From Candidatus Zixiibacteriota bacterium (GTDB lineage: Bacteria > Zixibacteria > MSB-5A5 > GN15 > FEB-12): a DNA stretch of 42,447 nt. The translations under genes were made by a program, and so were the position numbers. The notes below the pieces were generated by a model, which made no database searches, was not told where the DNA came from, and was given only the letters and a program-made list of their open reading frames with translations. Shown here in pieces: positions 15,309 through 23,262 of this stretch (position 1 is its first letter; each line of letters begins with the position of its first letter). The stretch is from the NCBI GenBank assembly GCA_020344395.1, contig CP070824.1, forward strand, positions 2,069,502 through 2,111,948. The letters are read 5' to 3'.

Positions 15309-18188
15309 CTACTTGACCAATGCCATTTTTCTTACGGTGGTCCCGGATCGGTGCTGAAGTCGGTAGAAGTAAATGCCTGACGCCGCGGCGCGTCCGGTTC
15401 CGGAGAATCCATCCCAGGTGACGATGTGTCGGCCGACGGGGCACTCTCTATCGACGAGGGTTACGATTTTCTGCCCCAGGACGTTGAAGATATCAAGCCT
15501 GACTCGGTCGGGAGCTGGCACTTCGAACTGGATTCTGGTGGCCATATTGAAAGGATTCGGATAGTTCTGATGCAACTCGAACTCCTGGGGCAGATTGTCT
15601 CCCGCTGTTTCGCCGGCGTCGGTGGAATTGTCTATGAGAATTTCCCCCGGCAACACATCCGGGAACACGTCCAAACCGGCAACAGTTGTAACGCCGGGCA
15701 ATATCGAGCCATCTCGGACCACATCCAGAGTGGTCAGGCCGGTGACGGATCGCGCGGTAAGGTGCAGGTCTGCCAGGGGGTACGCTCCGGTGTCGATCGG
15801 ATTGTCTTCCGAGAGCACCACACCTTCGATCCTGATAATGCCATGTACACTGTCAACCGTCGCTGAAAACGAGGCCCGGTCGATCATGCTATTGGACAAC
15901 GATATCGAATCGCATCTGACCATGGCTGTGTCGAACCGAATCGGAAAGACCATCCGTACGGCCCGGTTGAGCAGTCGAATACTCGATGATATCACTGTGG
16001 AGCTGCCCGGGTTCATGATTGCCGAGGATAACTGGAGCGTATCCACGGCATCTACCAGACGAAGTACGAACGGCACTGTCTGAGAGACATTAAAGGCTGC
16101 ACTGTCAGTCACACTAACGTAGCTAACGTGCTCACCGGTAGCAAGGGAACCTGCGTCAAGGGAAAGTCGGATCACGCCATCGTCGACGCCGGACAACGGA
16201 TCCGCGATGAGCCAGGAATCGTCCGGAGCGGCGTTCCACAAGAGATTACCCACGCCCAGGTTACTTACCACCAAGGATTCCGCGACTGCAACGGGAGCTG
16301 CGGTCTGAACAAACAGACTGTCAGGACAGACCTTCAGGTAGGGACTGTTGTCGACAACTTCGAATACCACCCACAACATTGCGGGCGATCCTTCAGCACC
16401 GTCAGCGTTGATCACCACCGACTCGATATAATTGCCGGCACCAAGTTCAAGAGCGCATGCATGAAGCTCCACCGACGACGGCGGAACACCCGACAAGCTT
16501 GAGATACGCAACCAATCGATAGTCTCTGTGGCGTCCCATGTAAACGTGCCGCTACCCTCATTAGTGATGGAGAATTCGGCTGTGACAGTATCGTCGATAC
16601 CGGAAAACCCACGGAGCCTGATCGTATCGGCAGACAGCGAGAGAATCGGCGAGGTAACGTCGAGGCGCACTGACACTGAAACAGTGGAATCATTGTTGTC
16701 CGTATCGGTTAAAGTCAACGATCCGAAATAGCTACCCCGAGGCAGGGAATCATCACTGATCGAAACAGTCAATGTCCGGGGTGTCAGGCCAGTTACAGGA
16801 TTCACTCCGCACCACTCTGCTGACGAGGATACGGCAAAACTCAGAGGATTGTAGCCCGCATGTTCTACAGTGATCTGTTGCGGTTCGGGCAAAGGGCCGC
16901 CGCGTTCCATTTCGAACTTCAAGGCACTCGGTTGGGGTATCAGAGTAGGATCATTGTACTTTGTAATAGACGCGTAAATGTCCCAGTTACCATTCCGCCG
17001 GTCGGTCCAGACGACGTACCGGTTGCGACCGTCCAGGGCTACGTCAGCCTGCAACTGGGCACTGTCGGCGTAGCTATTAGCCTGGAAGTTGGCCTCACGT
17101 ATTACTCCCGCCACATCGATCATCTGACCGGTGATATCCCATGAACTGATGGCCGAATCCGACCAGATTACGGCAACGTTGCCCATACGATCAGCCGAAA
17201 TAGTGGGCTCTCTTTGAGCCCGGGCAGTCCCGTCCTTGTTAACTTTTACTTCCGCAGCCAGGGGCACCATAGTGGTATCATACTTACGGGCGTATATATC
17301 CGGGTCGGCGGGATACTGGCCGTTTCTCCAGTCCACCCAGACGACCGTAAAATGTCCGGCGCCATCGGCTGCGACGTCCGGGAAGGCTTGCCTGTTTCCA
17401 GTCCCATCGGAGTTCACTTTAACATTTGCGCCCAGTCGCCCTCCCTGCGCGTCAAACCGCTGAACATAGATGTCGTCATCCCCCCACCGGTTATCGTACC
17501 AACCGACGACAATCCACCCTTCAGGAGCTATCGACACCCTCGGAGCATGCTGTTGAGCCGTGCCAATGTCGTCATTAACCCTGAAACTGGTGCCGACAGG
17601 CGTGCCGTCCGGGGATATGAGCTGCCCGTAAATATCCCAGTTTCGATCTCGATAGTCCGCCCAGACTACTACCCCTCCGCCCCAGGTGGCCAGTGCTATA
17701 TCAGGAGTCTCCTTAAGAGAATCCGGCCCGTCGGAGGTGAGATTCCGGTTGGCACCGATCGGAGCCACGGCGCTGTCAAACCGCTGGAAGTATATGTGGG
17801 GATCAAACGGATAGAGTCCATTACGATAATCCTTGAAGACCAGTGAATACAATCCGGACAGATCGACAGCCAGGGCCGGCTCCGCCTGGTGTGCTTCGAT
17901 GACATCGTCGTTCACCTTCAGGTTGTTTCCAATGGGGTTTCCCCCCCCGTCGAACCGCTGCAGGAATATGTCACTGTTGCCGAGTCTCTTGTCCACCCAT
18001 GTGACGGCAAATGATCCGTCGCCAGCCACGGCTACCCTGGGTCGGCTTTGTTCGGCGGTGCCTCCGTCATCGTTGACGCGGAAATCAGGCTGGTCCGCCA
18101 GGACCACCCGCGCACTCAGCCAGATCAGGGTGGTCAGCCAGGCTACATGTGAGATGCCGGTCTTCACCGCCAAAACGTACAGCAACAA
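15309..18188 (-). CDS. Secreted propeller / BACON / cohesin-like protein with sorting domain
   Basis: 959 aa from a TTG (18188); a GTG seven codons in (18167) is an equally good start and gives a better signal peptide (VKTGISHVAWLTTLIWLSARVVLA). Residues about 35-410 are seven repeats of about 55 aa of the form (F/V)xVNDDG...P.VA.....VVW.D.R.G..DIY.Q.(F/Y)D, which suggests a seven-bladed beta-propeller. Three BACON-like Ig domains follow (about 415-705; SAEWCGVNPVTGLTP, IDWLRISSLSGVPP, DDSWLIADPLSGVDD), then a cohesin-like domain (about 710-860). The C terminus (from about 866) is the sorting module ELHQNYPNPFN ... GQKIVTLVD ... WDGFSGTGRAAASGIYFYRL. It is probably a surface or secreted binding protein, perhaps for glycans. 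An intrinsic-terminator-like hairpin touches its start. Confidence 0.85.
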   Translation of the reverse strand: MLLYVLAVKTGISHVAWLTTLIWLSARVVLADQPDFRVNDDGGTAEQSRPRVAVAGDGSFAVTWVDKRLGNSDIFLQRFDGGGNPIGNNLKVNDDVIEAHQAEPALAVDLSGLYSLVFKDYRNGLYPFDPHIYFQRFDSAVAPIGANRNLTSDGPDSLKETPDIALATWGGGVVVWADYRDRNWDIYGQLISPDGTPVGTSFRVNDDIGTAQQHAPRVSIAPEGWIVVGWYDNRWGDDDIYVQRFDAQGGRLGANVKVNSDGTGNRQAFPDVAADGAGHFTVVWVDWRNGQYPADPDIYARKYDTTMVPLAAEVKVNKDGTARAQREPTISADRMGNVAVIWSDSAISSWDITGQMIDVAGVIREANFQANSYADSAQLQADVALDGRNRYVVWTDRRNGNWDIYASITKYNDPTLIPQPSALKFEMERGGPLPEPQQITVEHAGYNPLSFAVSSSAEWCGVNPVTGLTPRTLTVSISDDSLPRGSYFGSLTLTDTDNNDSTVSVSVRLDVTSPILSLSADTIRLRGFSGIDDTVTAEFSITNEGSGTFTWDATETIDWLRISSLSGVPPSSVELHACALELGAGNYIESVVINADGAEGSPAMLWVVFEVVDNSPYLKVCPDSLFVQTAAPVAVAESLVVSNLGVGNLLWNAAPDDSWLIADPLSGVDDGVIRLSLDAGSLATGEHVSYVSVTDSAAFNVSQTVPFVLRLVDAVDTLQLSSAIMNPGSSTVISSSIRLLNRAVRMVFPIRFDTAMVRCDSISLSNSMIDRASFSATVDSVHGIIRIEGVVLSEDNPIDTGAYPLADLHLTARSVTGLTTLDVVRDGSILPGVTTVAGLDVFPDVLPGEILIDNSTDAGETAGDNLPQEFELHQNYPNPFNMATRIQFEVPAPDRVRLDIFNVLGQKIVTLVDRECPVGRHIVTWDGFSGTGRAAASGIYFYRLQHRSGTTVRKMALVK

Positions 18189-18214
18189 AAATGCCCATCG
18201 CGTGCGATGGGCAT
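18187..18214 (-). terminator. Terminator or attenuator hairpin before the 959-aa gene
   Basis: Stem ATGCCCATCG (18191-18200) / CGATGGGCAT (18205-18214) with a 4-nt loop, followed on the minus strand by TTTT (18190-18187). It would end the HU transcript, about 150 nt after the bS22-like stop. Its T run merges into the TTG start of the next gene, leaving no room for a promoter between them. Confidence 0.75.
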
Positions 18215-18363
18215 CAAAAGCAACTGGTCACGTGAAGTATCTACTGTCCGGCATGCAAAGGCCAGAGGATTATCTTTCCTGATATTCGCTCAGGGCCTCA
18301 GGAGTCTCCCCTTTTAAGAAACTAATTCCCGACGAACGAGATTATTTTTCCGGGACCTTTAGC
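18215..18363. other. 3' region between the bS22-like gene and the terminator
   Basis: 149 nt with no supported gene. The minus strand has a 23-codon open stretch ending ETPEALSEYQER but no start codon or RBS. It is probably a long 3' untranslated region of the HU transcript, ending at 18187-18214. Confidence 0.4.
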
Positions 18364-18459
18364 CTAACGGTCTTTCTTCTTGTGACGACTGGCGCGTCTG
18401 CGCTTCTTCCTTTTGTGAGTCTTGATCTTCTGTCGTTTACGCTTTTTTCCGCTAGGCAT
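18364..18459 (-). CDS. bS22/mS38-like small ribosomal protein (AURKAIP1/COX24 domain, DUF1713)
   Basis: A 31-codon gene: ATG at 18459, stop TAG at 18364-18366, with GGAGG five bases before the ATG. The product starts MPSGKKRKRQKIKTHKRKKR and ends RRASRHKKKDR. This Lys/Arg-rich KxxTHKRKKRRRxxRHKKK pattern is that of the AURKAIP1/COX24 (DUF1713) family, the bacterial relatives of mitoribosomal mS38 and mycobacterial bS22, which sit in the decoding region of the small subunit. It lies 27 nt after the HU gene and is very likely co-transcribed with it. It is too short for ordinary gene calling and easily missed. Confidence 0.8.
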   Translation of the reverse strand: MPSGKKRKRQKIKTHKRKKRRRASRHKKKDR

Positions 18460-18486
18460 TAGTCCTCCGAGATGGCTGTCAGTTCG

Positions 18487-18771
18487 TCAAACTGACAACT
18501 TGGTTATCATATTCTTGAACTCATTGGATGGTTTGAACACTGGCACCTTGCGATCCGGCACGGGGACGACCTCGCCGGTGCGGGGATTCCGGGCCATTCT
18601 GGCTTTACGCAGCTTCACCTTGAACGTTCCGAACCCACGGATCTCAATGTTGTGTCCACTCTCGACCGACTTTTTCACAGTGTCCAGGAACGAATCGACC
18701 ACCACAGCCACATCCGTCCGGGTCAGGCCGGTCTTTTCCGCAACCTTTTCAACCAGATCAGCTTTTGTCAC
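18487..18771 (-). CDS. HU/IHF-family DNA-binding protein
   Basis: 94 aa from a GTG start (18771) with GGGAGG six bases upstream. The whole HU fold is present: MTKADLVEKVAEKTGLTR (helices 1-2), GHNIEIRGFGTFKVKLRKAR (the GFG/FGxF beta sheet), ARNPRTGEVVPVPDRKVPVF (the DNA-wrapping arm, with RNPxTG and the conserved Pro) and FKPSNEFK. HU and IHF bend DNA and organise the nucleoid. It is the first gene of the pair with the bS22-like gene. I cannot separate HU from IHF subunits by sequence alone. Confidence 0.95.
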   Translation of the reverse strand: MTKADLVEKVAEKTGLTRTDVAVVVDSFLDTVKKSVESGHNIEIRGFGTFKVKLRKARMARNPRTGEVVPVPDRKVPVFKPSNEFKNMITKLSV

Positions 18772-18978
18772 CGTGACCTCCCTCGAGGTTTACATCTATT
18801 TACTCTGTCCTATTCTCCAATCCGTCGATTCTTCACCTCCGCGGCCAGCTACAAGACCCAGCATCAGCTATAAGCCTTTGGTGCAGGGGAAGATAATCGC
18901 TGTGCCCAGCAAGAAAACACATTATTCGACCGATGTCTACCCTTTTTTTGGCAGAAATGGCCAAAAAATCAATGGAAG
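18772..18978. other. 207-bp intergenic region upstream of HU
   Basis: No gene seen. It contains an AT-rich palindrome, TTTTTTGGC (18944-18952) / GCCAAAAAA (18960-18968), with a 7-nt loop. The T run is on the 5' side and the A run on the 3' side on both strands, the wrong polarity for a terminator, so it may be a protein-binding or cruciform-forming site close to the sppA stop. No convincing -35/-10 pair for HU was found. Confidence 0.4.
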
Positions 18979-19881
18979 TCACTGATACAAATAGAGTAAA
19001 CGGGGTCCCCCGACCTGGTTTTCCAGGCGATGGCCCAGGTTCCCGAGGACCGAGCCGATAAGGTCGAAAATGCCGATCTTTTCGCGTCGATACGGCCTCA
19101 CAACGCTGGGCTTGCCGCCCAGTCCGGCGAGTTCGGCAGCAACCTGAATGGCCTCATGCAGCCCTCCCAGGGTGTCAACCAGCCCGAGATTGTAGGCCTG
19201 AACACCGGTATAGATCGAGCCATCGGCCAAGCGACGTACGTCGTCCAATTCTTGGCTCCTTGATTCAGCCACGACTTGAAGGAACTGCTCATACGAATCC
19301 ATCACGACCGAGCGGAGCATAAGCTCCTCTTTCTTGGTCATTTCGCGTTCGTACGTGCCGACATCCTTGAACTCACCAGATTTGATGGTTTCGGTGCCTA
19401 TGCCCACCTTGTCCATGAGGCCGCCGAAGGTGTGAAACTGGAAAATGACCCCGATGGATCCCGTCAGAGAACCCGGATTGGCTACAATTCGATCGGCCCC
19501 GCATGCAACGTAATAGCCCCCGGAGGCAGCAATCTCAGCCATTGCCGCGACCACCGGCTTTTCGGCAGCCAGCCGGCTCACCGCATCAAAGACCTCCTGG
19601 CTGATGGCCACACCTCCTCCCGGCGAGTTAATGTGAATCACTACCGCTTCGATTGAACTGTTGTCGGCCCAGCGATCCAATTGCTCAATAACTATCCGTC
19701 CGGAGGCTTCCTCAATCGTTCCAAACAGATCGACAACACCCACGTTGTCACCGAGGCCGGCAAGGTCAATCCCGTCTGAAGAGGAAAAGAGACCGACAAA
19801 CATCAGCGCAAAAAACGCAAACGCCACCAGAAAGGCTCCGCCAATTATGACGGCTACTACCACGTCTCTAGTTCTGGCCAT
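18979..19881 (-). CDS. sppA: Signal peptide peptidase SppA (S49 family, short form)
   Basis: 300 aa with one N-terminal membrane anchor (about 8-32) and a periplasmic S49 protease domain. VVIHINSPGGGVAIS forms the oxyanion strand; Ser120 in AEIAASGGYYVA is the nucleophile; Lys172 in KSGEFKDVG is the general base (by analogy to the Ser147/Lys199 pair of B. subtilis SppA, the same 52-residue spacing). The length fits the single-domain, octamer-forming type, not the double-length E. coli form. It degrades signal peptides left in the membrane. It starts 11 nt after the transglycosylase stop, so the two share a transcript. Confidence 0.94.
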   Translation of the reverse strand: MARTRDVVVAVIIGGAFLVAFAFFALMFVGLFSSSDGIDLAGLGDNVGVVDLFGTIEEASGRIVIEQLDRWADNSSIEAVVIHINSPGGGVAISQEVFDAVSRLAAEKPVVAAMAEIAASGGYYVACGADRIVANPGSLTGSIGVIFQFHTFGGLMDKVGIGTETIKSGEFKDVGTYEREMTKKEELMLRSVVMDSYEQFLQVVAESRSQELDDVRRLADGSIYTGVQAYNLGLVDTLGGLHEAIQVAAELAGLGGKPSVVRPYRREKIGIFDLIGSVLGNLGHRLENQVGGPRLLYLYQ

Positions 19882-19892
19882 TTTCCCACCCG

Positions 19893-22175
19893 TTACCTTA
19901 CATAGATTTTCAGCTTATCGCCGATTTTGATATCGTCGGGATCAATCAAATCGTTGTGGGCAAGTATGCGAGCAATAGTCGTTCGATATTTCCTGGCGAT
20001 ACGGCTCAGAGACTCACCTCTCTTGACTTTATGAACAACATACTCCCCGTTCCCTGCCTGGACCTTCAGGATCTGTCCGGGATAGATCCGACTGGATCGC
20101 CCGAGGCCGTTCACGGAGCGCAGTCTACTCGTGGTCATGCCGAACGTCCTGGCGATCTCCCAGAGTGTGTCACCCGGCCTGACTGTGTAGGTTTTGACAG
20201 TACCCGAGGAACCCTTCGAACCTGCCGCCTTTGAACTGCCGTCCGAAGACCTCGATGCGTACCTCGGTGTCGACTTGGTTGACTTCAGATTCTTGGCACT
20301 GGAAGGAATGCGGAGCTTCTGTCCAACATAGATTCGTGATCCGCGTTCGATATAGTTGATCCTTCGGATTGCCGCGACCGAGGTGCCGAAGGCGCGCGCG
20401 ATATCCCACAGCGTGTCGCCTCCACGCACTTTGTAGGTATTGCCATCCGCGGCGTAGGTCCTCTTACTCTTCCCGTTGTAGCTCCTGTCCAGAGGTACCG
20501 GAACAATGAGTGTCCTGCCGGCATAGATTCTTGAGCGGCGCTTGAGATTATTGGCCTCAAGAACGGCATACTGCGACACACCGTATTTTGCCGCAATGGT
20601 GCTGACCGTTTCCCCACGCCTTATCCTGTGCTTCACCCAACTGGTTTCTTTCGGTGATGGCATATCATCGTAGGCCGCAAGGAACTTGTCCTTCGCGCCC
20701 AACGGTATCTTCAGCGAATACTTCTTGGTGTTGGGGGGTGTGTAGTTGCGCAGTAACTCCGGATTGAGAGCTTTCAATTCCTTGAACGAGCAGCCTATTT
20801 CGCGGGCAACCACCTTGAGGTCAAGGCAACGATCCACCTCAACGTTTTCCCAGACGATTTCCGGTTCCGTATCGATGTCATGGAAGCCATAGCGCTCGGG
20901 ATCCTTGGCAATGATGGTGGCGGCATAAATGAGCGGGACATAGTCCATCGTCTGACGACGCAGCCGCATCTTCCAGAAATCGATGGTTTTTTGCCGCTTG
21001 ATAGTCTTCGAGACCCGGCCCGGGCCGCCGTTGTAAGCCGCCATGGCCAGTTCCCAGTTGCCGAATTTCTCGTAAAGGTCCTTGAGGAACCGCGCCGCTG
21101 CATGGGTCGATTTTACCGGGTCTCTCCGCTCGTCCATCCACCAGTTGCGCTTGAGTCCATAGAGCCTTCCGGTCGATGAAATGAACTGCCACAGCCCGAC
21201 CGCCCGCGCCCAGGAGTAAGCATTCGGGTTGTAACCCGATTCCACCATAGACAAATATACCAGATCGTGGGGCAACCCATACTCGTCCAGTATGTCCTTG
21301 AAAAGCCGCTCATACCGTTTGCTGCGCACCAGAAACTTTGTGAAGACTTCCTTGCCGACCGTCTGATAATATATGATCGAGCTCTTGACCCTATCATTCA
21401 TGACGACCGGAAGATCATACACTATTTCCTGGGGTTCAGTCTTCTCTATCACCAGAGTGTCCTGACCCAGCTTTTCTTCCAGTTCCCCGAAACGCTCCAC
21501 CAGTACCGTAGGGGTGGTCTCATCGCTGAGCTGCCCTAACGAGCGAAGGGCCACGCGATAATCAGCCACCACGTTGTCTATAAGACTGCTGTATTTAACC
21601 GCTTCCGGAGACAGCACCGAGTCCCCTTCAATATCCAGTTTGGCCAGTATTCTGAGGCTCTTTTCGAAGTAGTATTGGGCTTCCTCCCAGCTCCCGTCCC
21701 GGTTGGCCAGCACACCCATGGCGTGATATTCCTCAGCCAGGTCAAAAAGCCGCCATATATCGTCATCGACTGCCCTGGCCGAATCGACATTATCCACTCC
21801 AAGCGTATGCTTCGGAGATGCCGGCCTGTCGGCTGTGACGGAAGCCGAGCTTCTTCCCCGATGTACTGGTGCAGCCACGCCGGATGTACTACCCGGGGTA
21901 CTCTTCTCGGGCGTTTTATCGACTTCCGCGGAGGGCTTCCGCACGGCCTTGACCTTGTCGGCGTCGGTCGTTTGCGGCCCGGAAGAAGTGGAATCCTCAA
22001 CTGTGTCGGCTGGCTCTGGAGAATTCCGTTCGGCCTGGCTGGAATTTTGGCCGGAGTAAGTTTGTGGAGAGGAGAGCGATCGGCTCCCCACGCATGCCGT
22101 TAGCATGAATAGAATTCCGGCAACTCCGATTATCTGGCATAAGATCCTGGTAGCACGGTGTTTGGAGTCGGGCAT
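19893..22175 (-). CDS. mltD: MltD-like membrane-bound lytic murein transglycosylase with four LysM domains
   Basis: 760 aa. Lipoprotein signal with lipobox LTAC (about 25-28), then about 90 residues of Ser/Thr/Pro-rich linker and a helical region. The SLT domain (about 280-430) has VYLSMVESGYNP (catalytic Glu), SWARAVGLWQFISSTGRLYG and AMAAYNGGPGRVSK, diagnostic of family 1 transglycosylases. Four LysM modules follow at about 515-565 (RRGETVSTIAAKYGVSQ), 580-630 (VRGGDTLWDIARAFGTS), 660-705 (VRPGDTLWEIARTFGMT) and 710-758 (VKRGESLSRIARKYRTT). They bind peptidoglycan, while the catalytic domain cuts MurNAc-GlcNAc bonds to anhydro-MurNAc. E. coli MltD usually has two LysM modules, so four is on the long side. 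Confidence 0.93.
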   Translation of the reverse strand: MPDSKHRATRILCQIIGVAGILFMLTACVGSRSLSSPQTYSGQNSSQAERNSPEPADTVEDSTSSGPQTTDADKVKAVRKPSAEVDKTPEKSTPGSTSGVAAPVHRGRSSASVTADRPASPKHTLGVDNVDSARAVDDDIWRLFDLAEEYHAMGVLANRDGSWEEAQYYFEKSLRILAKLDIEGDSVLSPEAVKYSSLIDNVVADYRVALRSLGQLSDETTPTVLVERFGELEEKLGQDTLVIEKTEPQEIVYDLPVVMNDRVKSSIIYYQTVGKEVFTKFLVRSKRYERLFKDILDEYGLPHDLVYLSMVESGYNPNAYSWARAVGLWQFISSTGRLYGLKRNWWMDERRDPVKSTHAAARFLKDLYEKFGNWELAMAAYNGGPGRVSKTIKRQKTIDFWKMRLRRQTMDYVPLIYAATIIAKDPERYGFHDIDTEPEIVWENVEVDRCLDLKVVAREIGCSFKELKALNPELLRNYTPPNTKKYSLKIPLGAKDKFLAAYDDMPSPKETSWVKHRIRRGETVSTIAAKYGVSQYAVLEANNLKRRSRIYAGRTLIVPVPLDRSYNGKSKRTYAADGNTYKVRGGDTLWDIARAFGTSVAAIRRINYIERGSRIYVGQKLRIPSSAKNLKSTKSTPRYASRSSDGSSKAAGSKGSSGTVKTYTVRPGDTLWEIARTFGMTTSRLRSVNGLGRSSRIYPGQILKVQAGNGEYVVHKVKRGESLSRIARKYRTTIARILAHNDLIDPDDIKIGDKLKIYVR

Positions 22176-22335
22176 ATTGTGTCACATCCTATGTTTGTTC
22201 GCATTCACTGCCATTTACAGATATATCGGAATATCCGGACAATTTCTCCAGTGCGGCCGACGCTGTAAGCATCACATGGAAATAGCATTGAGCAGCGCTG
22301 TCAACTTTTATCGCATACGGTATCCGGGCCATAGC
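22176..22335. other. Intergenic region between miaA and the transglycosylase gene
   Basis: No gene seen. Reading leftward, a TTGACA occurs at 22297-22302 with only a weak -10 at the right distance, and an RBS-like AGGATG precedes the mltD-like ATG. It probably holds the promoter for the mltD-like gene and sppA. Confidence 0.3.
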
Positions 22336-23262
22336 CTAGTCAAACCTGACCGCCTCGAGAAGTGAACCGGTTGTTTGGTGAAACTTCGACTCGGTCTGGT
22401 TCCTAAACCAGGTCATCTGACGTTTGGCGTAGCGTCGGGTGTTTTGTTTAATCTTCTCGACAGCCTCATCGAGTGTCAACGCTCCCTCAAGATGGTCAAG
22501 TAGCTCGGAGTAACCGATCACATTGGCTTTCCTGATGCCGTCTCTCAGCCCCTGATTGACCAGGTCCTGTACTTCCTGCAGCAAACCGTAAGCCATCATA
22601 GCGTTCACACGGGTGTTGATCCGATCATACAGCCGCGCCCGGTCGGGAGCCAGACAGTGAAAATCGAAGTCGTACTCACACCTCTTATACGCATCTGTGG
22701 CTGCAAGTTCAGTTTTCGTTTTGCCGGTGAGACCGAGAATCTCAAGCGCTCGGATCACCCGCACGCGATTGTTCGGGTGCAAACCGGCCGCTTCCACTGG
22801 ATCGACCTGTTTCAGGCGCTCATGCATGGCTTCAGGGCCCAGTTCCTGCATTTCCGCCTCCAGTCGCTCCCGCACGGTCGGATCGGACCGGGGGATCTCG
22901 ATGACACCCTCGCTGAGAGCCCGCAGATACAGGCCGGTTCCTCCAACCATTACCGGGATTTTACCGCAGGCAAGGATGTCCCGGATAGCACCGGAGGCAT
23001 CCTCGATGAATCGATAGGCCGAATACCTCTCCCCTGGTTCGACGAGATCCAAGAGGTGAAAGCGCGCCTGCTGTCTTTCCTCGGCTGTTGGCTTGGCCGT
23101 GCCAATGTTCAGATGCCTGATAATCTGACGTGAGTCGGCATTGACTATTTCGACCTGATACTGTTCAGCTAATTCGAGTGCAGCGGCAGTTTTTCCAGCG
23201 CCGGTCGGCCCGCAAATAACGGTGATGGGAGTGAGCTCAGCCACGGCCGAACTGGCGATCAA
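22336..23262 (-). CDS. miaA: tRNA dimethylallyltransferase
   Basis: 308 aa from a TTG that overlaps the mutL end by 26 nt; a GTG at 23244 is an alternative start. ITVICGPTGAGKTAAALELA (P loop), IVNADSRQIIRHLNIGTAKP, VPVMVGGTGLYLRALSEG and RRYAKRQMTWFRN identify MiaA, which adds a dimethylallyl group to N6 of A37 in tRNAs reading U-starting codons. The start codon and the close overlap suggest translational coupling with mutL. The mutL-miaA order is common in bacteria. It is the last gene of the lapA-to-miaA run; 160 bp with no gene separate it from mltD. Confidence 0.95.
   Translation of the reverse strand: MIASSAVAELTPITVICGPTGAGKTAAALELAEQYQVEIVNADSRQIIRHLNIGTAKPTAEERQQARFHLLDLVEPGERYSAYRFIEDASGAIRDILACGKIPVMVGGTGLYLRALSEGVIEIPRSDPTVRERLEAEMQELGPEAMHERLKQVDPVEAAGLHPNNRVRVIRALEILGLTGKTKTELAATDAYKRCEYDFDFHCLAPDRARLYDRINTRVNAMMAYGLLQEVQDLVNQGLRDGIRKANVIGYSELLDHLEGALTLDEAVEKIKQNTRRYAKRQMTWFRNQTESKFHQTTGSLLEAVRFD

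Noticed and set aside
16128-17846. Several plus-strand ORFs of 90-210 codons
   Set aside because: Mirror images of the 959-aa repeat gene; low-complexity composition and no family pattern.
18244-18312. Possible tiny minus-strand ORF ending ETPEALSEYQER
   Set aside because: Looks protein-like but has no ATG, GTG or TTG start and no SD at a useful distance; treated as untranslated region.
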